A DNA stretch of 64,000 bases, from NCBI RefSeq assembly GCF_900101045.1, contig NZ_FNFN01000010.1, positions 124,001 to 188,000 on the forward strand, written 5' to 3'. A model generated the notes under the pieces. It made no database searches and was not told the origin of the DNA. It was given only the letters and a program-made list of their open reading frames with translations. The first letter of the stretch is position 1, and each line of letters starts with the position of its first letter. The position numbers and the translations under genes were made by a program. Of this stretch, positions 36,122 to 43,716 are shown piece by piece. Origin of the DNA: Nocardioides sp. YR527. GTDB lineage: Bacteria > Actinomycetota > Actinomycetes > Propionibacteriales > Nocardioidaceae.

Positions 36122-36160
36122 AGGTCATGGCGAACGCCGTTAGTTCGTGCCGAGTCGCCT

Positions 36161-36868
36161 CTACGCACCTCGCGCGCCCAACGAGGTCTGTTCTTGGAGA
36201 GCTGCCGCGCGCTGAGACGCACCATCGACCTCGCTCTGGGTGCAGCCGCACAGCCGCAAGCAGCCGGCCGCGATCTCCATCGCGCGGGTGCGGTCGACGA
36301 TGTGGCCGTCGGCACGCAGCGTGATCACACCTTCGACCTGCTGGATCAGCATCGGGCCAAGTGCTGGGGGAGGAACGGTCACTCCGTGACGAGATGCCAG
36401 ACGGGACCCGAGATCGGCGTACGCCTCGGTGAGCTGCCCGTGGGCATGTCGGAAGCTGGCGTAGTCGAGGTTGGTGGCGGACACGACGTCGGGCAGTTGG
36501 TAGAGAACGCCGATGTTGTGCGGCACCCGTGCGAGCGTGTCGATGTCGACCAGGGCAAGTAGGAACAGTGCGGTTTCGACGCGCTCCGGAGGGACCACGC
36601 CCACGATCTCCTCAACCACCATCTGGGTCGGCCTCACTGTCATGGAGAGCAGCGCTGCGAGGATCTCGTCCTTGCCTGCGAAGTGGTAGTAGAGCGATGC
36701 CTGTCGGATCCCGACTGCTTCGGCGATCTCCCGGGTCGAGGTCGCGGCGAACCCCTTGCTGGTAAACAGGCGCGCGGCGGCCTCCAGGACCTGTTCGCGC
36801 GGGGTGCCTACGCCGTTGTCCGGCATGTGGCGTGGTCTGCCTGGTCGGGCCTTGCTGAGCGATGACAT
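36161..36868 (-). CDS. TetR/AcrR-family regulator
   Basis: A 235-aa regulator with a basic N-terminal extension. The HTH (about 25-70) is REQVLEAAARLFTSKGFAATSTREIAEAVGIRQASLYYHFAGKDEILAALL, strongly typical. The C-terminal domain is all-helical and ends in an Ala/Gln-rich tail. No gene close by is an obvious target. Its upstream gap to the TPR-XRE gene is 197 nt with an A+T-rich tract near 36980-37000. Confidence 0.9.
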   Translation of the reverse strand: MSSLSKARPGRPRHMPDNGVGTPREQVLEAAARLFTSKGFAATSTREIAEAVGIRQASLYYHFAGKDEILAALLSMTVRPTQMVVEEIVGVVPPERVETALFLLALVDIDTLARVPHNIGVLYQLPDVVSATNLDYASFRHAHGQLTEAYADLGSRLASRHGVTVPPPALGPMLIQQVEGVITLRADGHIVDRTRAMEIAAGCLRLCGCTQSEVDGASQRAAALQEQTSLGARGA

Positions 36869-37065
36869 CCGAGTCTCTCTGTCGCTTCCCCATGTGGCTG
36901 GAATCCGGGCGGACAGCGGCGTCGAGGTCCATCCGGCCGCCCGGATGCCTTCAGCATCCTCGAAGCGAGTCGAGTGAATGAGGACTTAAAGAAGACTTTT
37001 AGCGGTCATTCAGTGGTACGAGATACAGTTGATGAGGCGAGGTCTGGCGATATCGGAGGAAGGTA

Positions 37066-38331
37066 ATGAGCGACGGGATTGGAAACGTCCTGCTGAAGGC
37101 CGCCCGGCAACATGCAGGGTTCGGCTCTCAACAAGCTCTGGCTGACGCGTTGACGCGCGCTGCACCGCAGTTGGGGCTGGGCCACGTGGAGATCAGCGTC
37201 AGGCAGGTACGTCGATGGGAGTCGGCTACGCCGCCGTGGCCACGCTCGGACTATCAGCGGCTGCTCACCCACGTCCTGAACCTCCCGATCGAGCAGCTGG
37301 GATTCACCGCTCCTTGGGACACACTGCCGACAGCGCCTTCTACGCCCGAGCAGCCGCGAAAGCGGGAGTCGGCCCGTCGGTCCTCACGGCCAACCACCCC
37401 GGCGTCGGGCGCTCAGCCCCTGACCATTGCTGCAGACGTCGCGGCCATCATGGCTGCATACCGTCGCATGTACCCCACCGTCGCGCCCGGGCACCTGTTG
37501 GCTGTGCTGGTCGAACACAACCACATGGTCGCCGGCCTGCTGGAGGAGGCCACCGGGACGGCCCGCGAACGGCTTGCTATGTCACTGGCGGAGTCACTGT
37601 TGCTCGCTGGGCGGATCGAGTTCTTCTCCCTACAGCGGCCGGCGGATGCGGATGCCACCTACATCAACGCGCTTCAGATGGCGGCGGTCGCCGACGACTC
37701 GCTGCTCGGCTCAGCCATCTTGGCCCACACCGCGTTTGTTCCAGGCTGGGTCAAGGACACCGACCTCACCGCGGATCGGATCCGCGCAGCACGGGTCTAT
37801 GCCCGCCGCGCTCCAGCTTCGGTCGAGCACCTCGCATGGCTTGACGCGGTTGAAGCCGAATGCGCCACCATCGCCGGCAGTTACGACAAGGCCCTGAAAC
37901 TGATCCACCACGCCGAGGACCTGATGGCCGAACCCAACGAGCACCAGCCACCCGACTGGTTCACCTGGTTCTCGCCGATGCGGCTGGCCGCGTTCAAGGG
38001 CAACATCGAGCTCAAGGCCGGCCGCCTCGTTCAGGCCCGCGCGACCCTGCAATGGGCCCTGGACTCAGCCACCACCGGCGACGAGAAACAGTCCCCGGTC
38101 ATCCTCGGCGACCTCGCTGCTGTCGAGGCGGCCGCCGGCGACCCCGAGGCGGCATGCAGCTACGCCGAGCAAGCCCTCGACAGCCTCGCGGTCAACTGGT
38201 ACGCCACCGGCATGGAACGGATCATGACCGTACGCAAGGCCCTCGACGCCCACGCCGACCTCGACTGCGTACGCCGCCTCGACGACCGCCTCTACGGCTG
38301 GCACAACACCTTGAGCGCGCTACGTCACTGA
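37066..38331 (+). CDS. XRE-like regulator with TPR-type C-terminal region
   Basis: A 421-aa protein. The first 85 residues form an HTH-like domain (GNVLLKAARQHAGFGSQQALADAL ... VEISVRQVRRWESATPPWPRSDYQRLLTHVLNLPIEQLGF), then a Pro/Ser-rich linker, and from about residue 120 a helical repeat region of TPR type (ALKLIHHAEDLMAEPNEHQPPDW, NIELKAGRLVQARATLQWALD, DPEAACSYAEQALDSL). Actinobacterial proteins of this layout are regulators that bind peptides or partner proteins. The ATG at 37066 has AGGAAGG upstream. The 3' end overlaps the convergent HAD gene by 7 nt. Confidence 0.85.
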   Translation: MSDGIGNVLLKAARQHAGFGSQQALADALTRAAPQLGLGHVEISVRQVRRWESATPPWPRSDYQRLLTHVLNLPIEQLGFTAPWDTLPTAPSTPEQPRKRESARRSSRPTTPASGAQPLTIAADVAAIMAAYRRMYPTVAPGHLLAVLVEHNHMVAGLLEEATGTARERLAMSLAESLLLAGRIEFFSLQRPADADATYINALQMAAVADDSLLGSAILAHTAFVPGWVKDTDLTADRIRAARVYARRAPASVEHLAWLDAVEAECATIAGSYDKALKLIHHAEDLMAEPNEHQPPDWFTWFSPMRLAAFKGNIELKAGRLVQARATLQWALDSATTGDEKQSPVILGDLAAVEAAAGDPEAACSYAEQALDSLAVNWYATGMERIMTVRKALDAHADLDCVRRLDDRLYGWHNTLSALRH

Positions 38332-38981
38332 CCTTTGTTGAGAGCCGCGATCCGCCCGGGCAGCTCGTCGAGCGACGAGATCCGGATCGTCGCGATCTCA
38401 TCGGCCCCCGGGTCGTGCTCCTGGATCACGCCCCACGGACCTCTACGGATCAGCGCGGTCGCCATCCCCGACTCGTAAGCAGGTCGGATGTCATTGTCGA
38501 GCCGGTCGCCGACGTAGAGGATCTCCTCCGCCGAATGCGAGGCCGCCCGGATTACGTGCTCGAAGAACGCCAGATCCGGCTTGCTCGCACCCCAGTCATC
38601 AGACGTGGCGACCATGTCCACGGGAAAGCCCAGCTCCCGAAGGATCCGGCCAGCGTTGACGGTCTGGTTGCCGGCCAGCCCCAACCACAGTCCGGCCGCT
38701 CGGAGTTCCTTCAGCGCAGGACGTACGTCGGGATATATGTCGTCCTCCCCAAACCACTCCGGCTGCCCAGCCTCATCCCGCTTCCGACGCTCCTCGGTCA
38801 GATCAAACCCCGGCTGGAACACCTGGAACGTCTCGCGATAGTCCAGCCCGCGCGCGATGACAGCCCCGAACACCGCAGAGAAGGTGTGCCGCGGCACCCC
38901 CAGCCAGTCCGCCCATGTGCCGTACTCCCGAGTCTCGTTGACTAGGCACTCGCCGACGTCGAACACCACCGCACGGATCAT
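38325..38981 (-). CDS. HAD-family hydrolase
   Basis: A 218-aa haloacid-dehalogenase-like protein. Motif I is VVFDVGECLV, but the position two after the nucleophile Asp is Gly where most phosphatases have a second Asp. Motif II is GLAGNQT, motif III ASKPDLAFFEHV, and motif IV YVGDRLDNDIRPAYESGM. The changed motif I is common in some HAD subgroups and may reduce phosphatase activity. The ATG at 38981 starts directly at the first strand; a GTG at 38999 would add six residues. Confidence 0.85.
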   Translation of the reverse strand: MIRAVVFDVGECLVNETREYGTWADWLGVPRHTFSAVFGAVIARGLDYRETFQVFQPGFDLTEERRKRDEAGQPEWFGEDDIYPDVRPALKELRAAGLWLGLAGNQTVNAGRILRELGFPVDMVATSDDWGASKPDLAFFEHVIRAASHSAEEILYVGDRLDNDIRPAYESGMATALIRRGPWGVIQEHDPGADEIATIRISSLDELPGRIAALNKGQ

Positions 38982-39199
38982 GGATCTGGATCTTTCCACA
39001 CGACACGCAGAGCGCTTCTGGTCGTCGAGGGTGAGTTCTCATTGGGTTGGGACGGGCGGGTCCAATGGGTGCGATGGTTTCGACTCTGCTCCCTAGGTCT
39101 GGCTTGGACGCTATGCGAACGTTGGCATCGGGCGTCGCATCCAGAGGCTGCGTCATACGTCGCGGTGTCACCCACCTCGTGGCGAAGCAAAGGCCATCC

Positions 39200-40579
39200 C
39201 TACGTAAGGTCGTCGATATGGTCCCACCGTCGGGGCTGAGCTGCCTGGATGGTCTTGCGGGCACGCGGCGGCAGATGGTGCACGCACGTGGTGCCTCGAT
39301 GGATGGCGGATTGAATGGGAGAGCCCAACGGCAGTTCAAGATGCGCGAGCCAGTGGTTGTCTCTGCCCTCCAGCAAGTGCCGGTCGGTGCGTAGGTCGAG
39401 CAATGCGGCGCACAGCAACAGGCCTGAGGCCGCCGACAGGAAGGGCAACGCTGCGTCGCCGCTTTGGCCGTCGGTTGGGTCTGCATGGCCCTCGGAGCAT
39501 GCGAACGACGCTTGGGTCTTCGTTGGGAGGCGACATGCAGGACAGTCATCGCGGCCTGGGATGTGCCGGTGCAGTTCGGCGGTCCAGTTTGCCGATGTTG
39601 TCGCGTGCAGAAGCAGGGGTTCGCCGCGCTGGGCAACAGCGTCCCGGACTCCGTGCTCGTTAGCGAGAACTAGGAGGAGGTCGGGGCGAGGTCGCTCGGC
39701 CGGGAGTTCGTGGAACCAGGCCGTCGTCGCGCGACTGCCGTTGTTCCGGGCTGCTGTCTCCGCCTTCTTTCTCGCGACACCGACTGGAACTCCGTTGGGC
39801 CACCCGGCATCGGCGACGGTCATCCCCGCGCACCGGTTCGTGTTGTGTATCTCCGCGTCGTCACCATCGATGACGTTCCACGTGCCGATGACACCGAACA
39901 CGTTTGCCCAGTATGTGAGCGCGTGGCCCACGGCTCCGCCGCCGATCACATCGACGTTGCCGACGTCGAGCGGTCCGATGGCCGAGTCGGTTCCGGCGCC
40001 GATTCCAGATGTCCTGGTAAGCAGATTGATCGCGGCCGGAGTCGGCTCGCGACCATGCACCATCGCGAAGGCGGCCGCAGCAACTAGACACGCAGTGGTG
40101 GCGGCTCCGAGTACATCAGTGTGCCCAGCGTTAGCGCTGTGCCTGGCTGCCTCGGCACCGAGTGGACCTGCGCCGCGGATGTGAACCTCTGCTCGCCCTC
40201 CGTTCCAGGTGCCCATTACGTCCGCCGCCTCGGAGCTTCCTGTGGTCGTGAGATGGAGTCGGACCTCACCGTCGACTGGCAGACCTTTGGGGCGCTGAAA
40301 CGGGTCGATGGCGAAGGCGGCCGCAATCGCCACATCTTCTAGCCGTTCCCCGGTCGCCATGGTCACGTCGGGTAGGTCAAGGCGGACCTTACGGTGCACT
40401 CGGAACAGCATGTCGACCAATGCCAGGATGGCTACCTGGGCAGGCCGATCGGCAGCGGTCACCTCGTCAACGCTAAGAACGATCGGCCGGTTCAGGGCGC
40501 CCTCCTCAGCTCCGTACTGGGCGGTTCGCTTGTCGCGAGCGGCGTAGAACGCCTGCGCCTGCTGCTGGCGCGGTGTCAT
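39200..40579 (-). CDS. ThiF/E1-like activating enzyme of a ubiquitin-like system
   Basis: A 459-aa E1-like enzyme. The active adenylation domain has the glycine loop GGGAVG (213-218), VIDGDD (236-241) and NTNRC (246-250), matching the GxGxxG, DxD and NxNRQ positions of ThiF/MoeB/UBA proteins. CPAC (346-349) fits the zinc-binding pair, and Cys361 in FACSEG lies where MoeB-type proteins have NCAEAG; it is a candidate acceptor. The first 200 residues look like a second, degenerate Rossmann-type domain. It should adenylate the C-terminus of the Ubl encoded two genes upstream. Its ATG overlaps the JAB stop by 4 nt (ATGA). Confidence 0.88.
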   Translation of the reverse strand: MTPRQQQAQAFYAARDKRTAQYGAEEGALNRPIVLSVDEVTAADRPAQVAILALVDMLFRVHRKVRLDLPDVTMATGERLEDVAIAAAFAIDPFQRPKGLPVDGEVRLHLTTTGSSEAADVMGTWNGGRAEVHIRGAGPLGAEAARHSANAGHTDVLGAATTACLVAAAAFAMVHGREPTPAAINLLTRTSGIGAGTDSAIGPLDVGNVDVIGGGAVGHALTYWANVFGVIGTWNVIDGDDAEIHNTNRCAGMTVADAGWPNGVPVGVARKKAETAARNNGSRATTAWFHELPAERPRPDLLLVLANEHGVRDAVAQRGEPLLLHATTSANWTAELHRHIPGRDDCPACRLPTKTQASFACSEGHADPTDGQSGDAALPFLSAASGLLLCAALLDLRTDRHLLEGRDNHWLAHLELPLGSPIQSAIHRGTTCVHHLPPRARKTIQAAQPRRWDHIDDLT

Positions 40580-41097
40580 GCCCTGTCTCCGAGCAAATGG
40601 GGTACAACGACGAGCGACTCCGCATTGGAGACTTTGATCCATCGGCCGTCCTGGAACTGATGGAGGCCAGCGCCATCGTTGGGTTCGAGGGAGCCGATTC
40701 CGTAGTCGGCGACCACGAGAGAGAACATCGACTCGTATGGCATGAGCACCATCTTGTCGTCGCCATCGGAGTGTCGCGTGTCCCATCCGGGATGGGAGTG
40801 CACCTGGGCGACGACCCCGAGGCCGTGCGCGCGACCTACGGACGCTGCGGCGCCGACGGCGCGTTCGTCGATCTCGACGCGACCCCAGTTGTGGTTGGTC
40901 CGCGGTGCGACGCAGGCAAGCACTACAGAGGTGTCATCGATGTTCCTGCCAAGCCAAAGGACCATTCCCTCGTCGGGTCTGCCATCGGTGCTGCTTGCCT
41001 GGAGTGCGGCCCGGGTCGGCGCGACGACGCCTTCGCTGACGATGAGGCGCCCGCGGGCAGTGGTCTCGGGCAGCGGCGTGATTCGGTGAACGGTCAT
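40576..41097 (-). CDS. JAB/JAMM-domain isopeptidase
   Basis: A 173-aa MPN+ metalloprotease. The complete zinc motif is present: Glu43 in PDEGMVLWLGR, then H100-S-H102-x7-S110-x-x-D113 in VHSHPGWDTRHSDGD. In bacterial ubiquitin-like operons this peptidase trims the Ubl precursor and removes it from targets. It starts one base inside the stop of the E2-like gene (TGATG) and ends 4 nt inside the E1-like gene, which places it in the middle of a tightly coupled four-gene operon. Confidence 0.93.
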   Translation of the reverse strand: MTVHRITPLPETTARGRLIVSEGVVAPTRAALQASSTDGRPDEGMVLWLGRNIDDTSVVLACVAPRTNHNWGRVEIDERAVGAAASVGRAHGLGVVAQVHSHPGWDTRHSDGDDKMVLMPYESMFSLVVADYGIGSLEPNDGAGLHQFQDGRWIKVSNAESLVVVPHLLGDRA

Positions 41098-41588
41098 CAG
41101 GTCTGCATCCCGTCGCTCCGAGCCAAATGGATTTCGAGCGCCGACAGCATGTCGGCGATGGTGTGCGCTTGGGTGTAGCCGACGCCACATGTCCTCCAGG
41201 CCGCTAGCGCCGGCCAATCCGCGTGGGGCCCTCCGTGAATGCTGTAGGCGAGGCGGTTCCATGGCGCGCAGATCACCGGGTTCGTGTGGAAGATCGAGCC
41301 GTGCGGCGGTCCAGGCGGCGGAGTCGGCGATGGACGGGGGTACCCCGCCCTCTCCGTGCAGATCGTGGCGCCGTCGCCGCCGCACCACCACGCGGGCGGC
41401 TGCCTGTTCGGGTATCCCGACGCGTCGAACCAGAAAACAACCCTCAGGTCGGCGACGCGCGGATGCTCGACGACGGCCCGTCCTCTGAGCGTGATCGAAT
41501 CGTAGTTGAATTCCCAGCCGTGCCGTTCGGCCCAGGCGGTGATGGCGGGCAACTCGTCCGCCAACACCGCCTCGGTGATGCTGACCAT
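41097..41588 (-). CDS. E2-like ubiquitin-conjugating protein
   Basis: A 163-aa protein with the pattern of the prokaryotic UBC/E2 fold: a strand with YPNRQPP (59-65), then FHTNPVIC (100-107) and a later ADW (123-125). In E2 enzymes YPxxPP is followed by H-x-N and the catalytic Cys, so Cys107 is the candidate acceptor of the Ubl thioester. The Pro-rich insert at about 83-95 (SPTPPPGPP) sits before the active-site loop. It shares one base with the Ubl stop codon and one with the JAB start. E2 assignment rests on motif spacing and operon context. Confidence 0.8.
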   Translation of the reverse strand: MVSITEAVLADELPAITAWAERHGWEFNYDSITLRGRAVVEHPRVADLRVVFWFDASGYPNRQPPAWWCGGDGATICTERAGYPRPSPTPPPGPPHGSIFHTNPVICAPWNRLAYSIHGGPHADWPALAAWRTCGVGYTQAHTIADMLSALEIHLARSDGMQT

Positions 41589-41890
41589 CAGACGCCACCG
41601 CCGACGTCGACCAGCTCTAGGACGGCTCCGTCGCGCACGTGCTCGCCACGCAGCGGCTTATCGCGGTCGAGGACCTCACCGTCAGCGCTCTTGAACGTGG
41701 GCGTGCCAGCGGCATACCCGAAGTGCTGCGCGACCTGCTGCGCAGCCTCTCCTACGGACATCGCGTTGGGAAAGCTGAACGGCGCCGGCTCGGGGTGCCT
41801 CGGCGAGAACACCGTGACCTCCAGCGTCGATCCGTCGCTGCCGGGCTTCTTCCCTGGCTCGCTCATTTCAGCAGGGGATGAGTTATTCAT
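41588..41890 (-). CDS. ubiquitin-like protein (beta-grasp) with C-terminal Gly-Gly
   Basis: A 100-aa protein. A flexible, polar N-terminal tail (1-22) precedes a beta-grasp-like domain: strand LEVTVFSP, strand PFSFP, helix SVGEAAQQVAQHFGY, then TFKSADGEVL and the final strand AVLELVDV. The C-terminus is VDVGGGV, so a Gly-Gly is exposed after loss of one or two residues, as in Ubl precursors trimmed by a JAMM protease. First gene of the operon; AAGGAG lies 7 nt before the ATG at 41890. The role as the conjugated modifier is inferred from fold, tail and neighbours. Confidence 0.85.
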   Translation of the reverse strand: MNNSSPAEMSEPGKKPGSDGSTLEVTVFSPRHPEPAPFSFPNAMSVGEAAQQVAQHFGYAAGTPTFKSADGEVLDRDKPLRGEHVRDGAVLELVDVGGGV

Positions 41891-41983
41891 CCTGAACTCC
41901 TTCGGTCAATCGTGTGGGCCAGCCTTGGCTGGCGACGACGGTTGCGCCGTCTTCGCATTCAGGGCCATCGGATCCCCGATGTC

Positions 41984-42061
41984 CACCATGGTGCGATGCG
42001 TCCACTATGGTGGCATACTCGACTGTTGTCAACACTATGGTGTATGTTCACTACAGTAGTG
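41984..42061. promoter_or_regulatory. array of four operator-like palindromes
   Basis: CACCATGGTG (41984-41993), CACTATGGTG (42003-42012), CACTATGGTG (42033-42042) and CACTACAGTAGTG (42049-42061, a perfect inverted repeat) lie in the gap between the Ubl operon and the divergent XRE gene. Centre spacings are about 19, 30 and 17 bp. The XRE protein encoded next door is the likely ligand. Such an array would allow cooperative repression of both directions. Confidence 0.7.
42004..42032 (-). promoter_or_regulatory. predicted promoter of the Ubl operon
   Basis: On the minus strand, a perfect -35 box TTGACA (42032-42027), a 17-bp spacer and -10 box CATAGT (42009-42004) point toward the Ubl gene. 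The -10 box lies inside the second operator copy, and the -35 box abuts the third, so a bound repressor would block RNA polymerase. The leader to the Ubl start is about 105 nt. Confidence 0.6.
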
Positions 42062-42083
42062 ACACGAGTTTTCAGGAGTTGGC

Positions 42084-42428
42084 ATGGGAAGTTCGCTCGG
42101 AGACCGCCTGCGCGAGGTGCGCAAGATTCGAGGGGTTTCGCTGAAGGCTGTGGCTGCGCCGGCGGAGATCTCGGTCGCCTATCTCCAGAAACTGGAGGGC
42201 GGAGACGTCCAGCAGCCGTCCCCGCATGTGCTCCATCGTTTGAGTCAGGTCCTAGAGGTTCCGTACGCGGCGCTGATGGAACTCGCCGGATACGTCATTC
42301 CACAAAGCGACGGCGTACTCGCCGCGAACACCTTCGACCACGCCCTGAACAGCTCCGACTTGACGGCGGAGGAGCGCAAGGCTGTCGCGGCATACGTCGC
42401 ACTGCTGCGGCAGCAGCGCTCGCAGTAA
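42084..42428 (+). CDS. XRE-family repressor (CapH-like)
   Basis: A 114-aa protein. The HTH (about 5-65) reads LGDRLREVRKIRGVSLKAVAAPAEISVAYLQKLEGGDVQQPSPHVLHRLSQVLEVPYAALMELAGY, a classic Cro/C1-type domain, and a short helical tail follows. It starts 23 nt after the last operator copy with AGGAG before the ATG at 42084, and lies 57 nt ahead of an ImmA/IrrE peptidase gene. This XRE plus peptidase pair is the layout of the CapH/CapP switch, in which DNA damage leads the peptidase to cleave the repressor. Confidence 0.9.
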   Translation: MGSSLGDRLREVRKIRGVSLKAVAAPAEISVAYLQKLEGGDVQQPSPHVLHRLSQVLEVPYAALMELAGYVIPQSDGVLAANTFDHALNSSDLTAEERKAVAAYVALLRQQRSQ

Positions 42429-42485
42429 CCGCAATGACTCGCCCGCATATCAGCGAGTGCCCCGTACTTAAGGAGACCCACTCCG

Positions 42486-43382
42486 ATGAGACCTCTCGGG
42501 AACGTCGCCGAGATTCAAGGCGTTGCCCAATCGTTGTTGCGGCTAGCTGACGTCAACGAGCGACTCCCGACCCCGGTCCCTGAGATCGTCGCCGCTGCGG
42601 GTTTGCTGGAGGTCGACGACTACGTGCTCTCCGAAAGCAAGATCAGTCAGGCGCCCCGGGAATTGCGCAAACTTCTGCGCAGCGCGGCTCGGAAGATCCG
42701 GGGTGCCCTGGATCGCCGTGAACGGATCCTTCACATCAATCCAGAGATCGAGCTGCCGGCGCAGCGCAAGTTCGTGGAGTGCCACGAAATCATGCATGAC
42801 GCGCTGCCTTGGCAAAGGGATCTCCTGGTGCTTGGTGGCACTCACAAAACCCTCTCACCCGAGATCGAGTTGAGGTTCGAACGTGAGGCCAATCAAGGGG
42901 GCGCGGAGTTGCTCTTCCAAGTCGACCTCATGACGCGCATGGCGAGGGACTACCCAGTCGATGTGAGCACGCCAGTTCAGCTCGCAACCATGTTCGGCGC
43001 GTCGCTGCACTCGACGTTTCGCCGGTGGATCGAGACGCACAGCGGGCGGCTTTGCGGAATCGTTCTCGACCCGACGCCAGTTAGCATCGCTCCGCTGACT
43101 TTCCAACGCTTCGAGGTCGTCAGCTCGCTGTCCTGGGATGCCAAGTTCGGTGGCAACCGCTTCCCAAGGCGCTTGGCCGCCCCCGACCACCGCTTCGTCG
43201 CGCCGCCGTTTCCATCCAACTTGTCGACGGAGTGGCGCATGACAGATCTGATGGGGATTCCACACGACTTGAGGGTCCAGTCGTTCACCAATTCGTACCG
43301 CACGTTCGTGCTCCTTTGGCGCCCCGGTCGGGAGAGGTTCATCGCGCGGCACAGGGCCCGTCCCCGGCTCAGCCTTGGCTAA
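42486..43382 (+). CDS. ImmA/IrrE-family metallopeptidase (CapP-like)
   Basis: A 298-aa peptidase. The zinc motif HEIMH is at 100-104 (ECHEIMHDALPWQ), and the Glu-rich ELRFEREAN at about 129-137 holds the likely third ligand. The N-terminal part and the C-terminal extension of about 150 residues (LSWDAKFGGNRFPRRLAAPDH, FTNSYRTFVLLWRPGRERF) are typical of defence-linked IrrE proteins. It is likely to cleave the XRE repressor upstream and so turn on the divergent Ubl operon. AAGGAG lies about 13 nt before the ATG. Confidence 0.9.
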   Translation: MRPLGNVAEIQGVAQSLLRLADVNERLPTPVPEIVAAAGLLEVDDYVLSESKISQAPRELRKLLRSAARKIRGALDRRERILHINPEIELPAQRKFVECHEIMHDALPWQRDLLVLGGTHKTLSPEIELRFEREANQGGAELLFQVDLMTRMARDYPVDVSTPVQLATMFGASLHSTFRRWIETHSGRLCGIVLDPTPVSIAPLTFQRFEVVSSLSWDAKFGGNRFPRRLAAPDHRFVAPPFPSNLSTEWRMTDLMGIPHDLRVQSFTNSYRTFVLLWRPGRERFIARHRARPRLSLG

Positions 43383-43528
43383 GCTATTCCGCCCTGAAGA
43401 CAACCTCTCTGACATCCCCTATAGCTCAGGAGGCTCTACGCCACTCCGCGGACGTCTCTCCTAGATCCCTGAACCGACATGATGCGCACCTGCTACTGTC
43501 ACACGCAACGCATCAGAGAGGGCCGACA

Positions 43529-43705
43529 GTGTCCGAAACCGTTCTCCCGCCGCTCTCGCCCGACTCAGTGACCGACAAGCTGCCCCATGATCCCAATGAT
43601 CTGCTCACCGGCGCCGAGCGGCGGAAGCTTGACGACGACCTTGCAGAACTAGCCCGGCTTCGACGAGAGGCCGAGACAGCGTCTGCAAGTCTCAGGCTGG
43701 CCTGA
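43529..43705 (+). CDS. small charged hypothetical protein (58 aa)
   Basis: A 58-aa protein, mostly hydrophilic. The first half is Pro/Asp/Ser-rich (LPPLSPDSVTDKLPHDPND) and the second half is one amphipathic, strongly charged helix (ERRKLDDDLAELARLRREAETASASLRLA). A GTG at 43529 follows GAGAGG. It ends 11 nt before the cysteine-peptidase-like gene, so the two are probably one transcript. No family is recognised. Confidence 0.6.
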   Translation: MSETVLPPLSPDSVTDKLPHDPNDLLTGAERRKLDDDLAELARLRREAETASASLRLA

Positions 43706-43716
43706 GAGCCCGAGCA

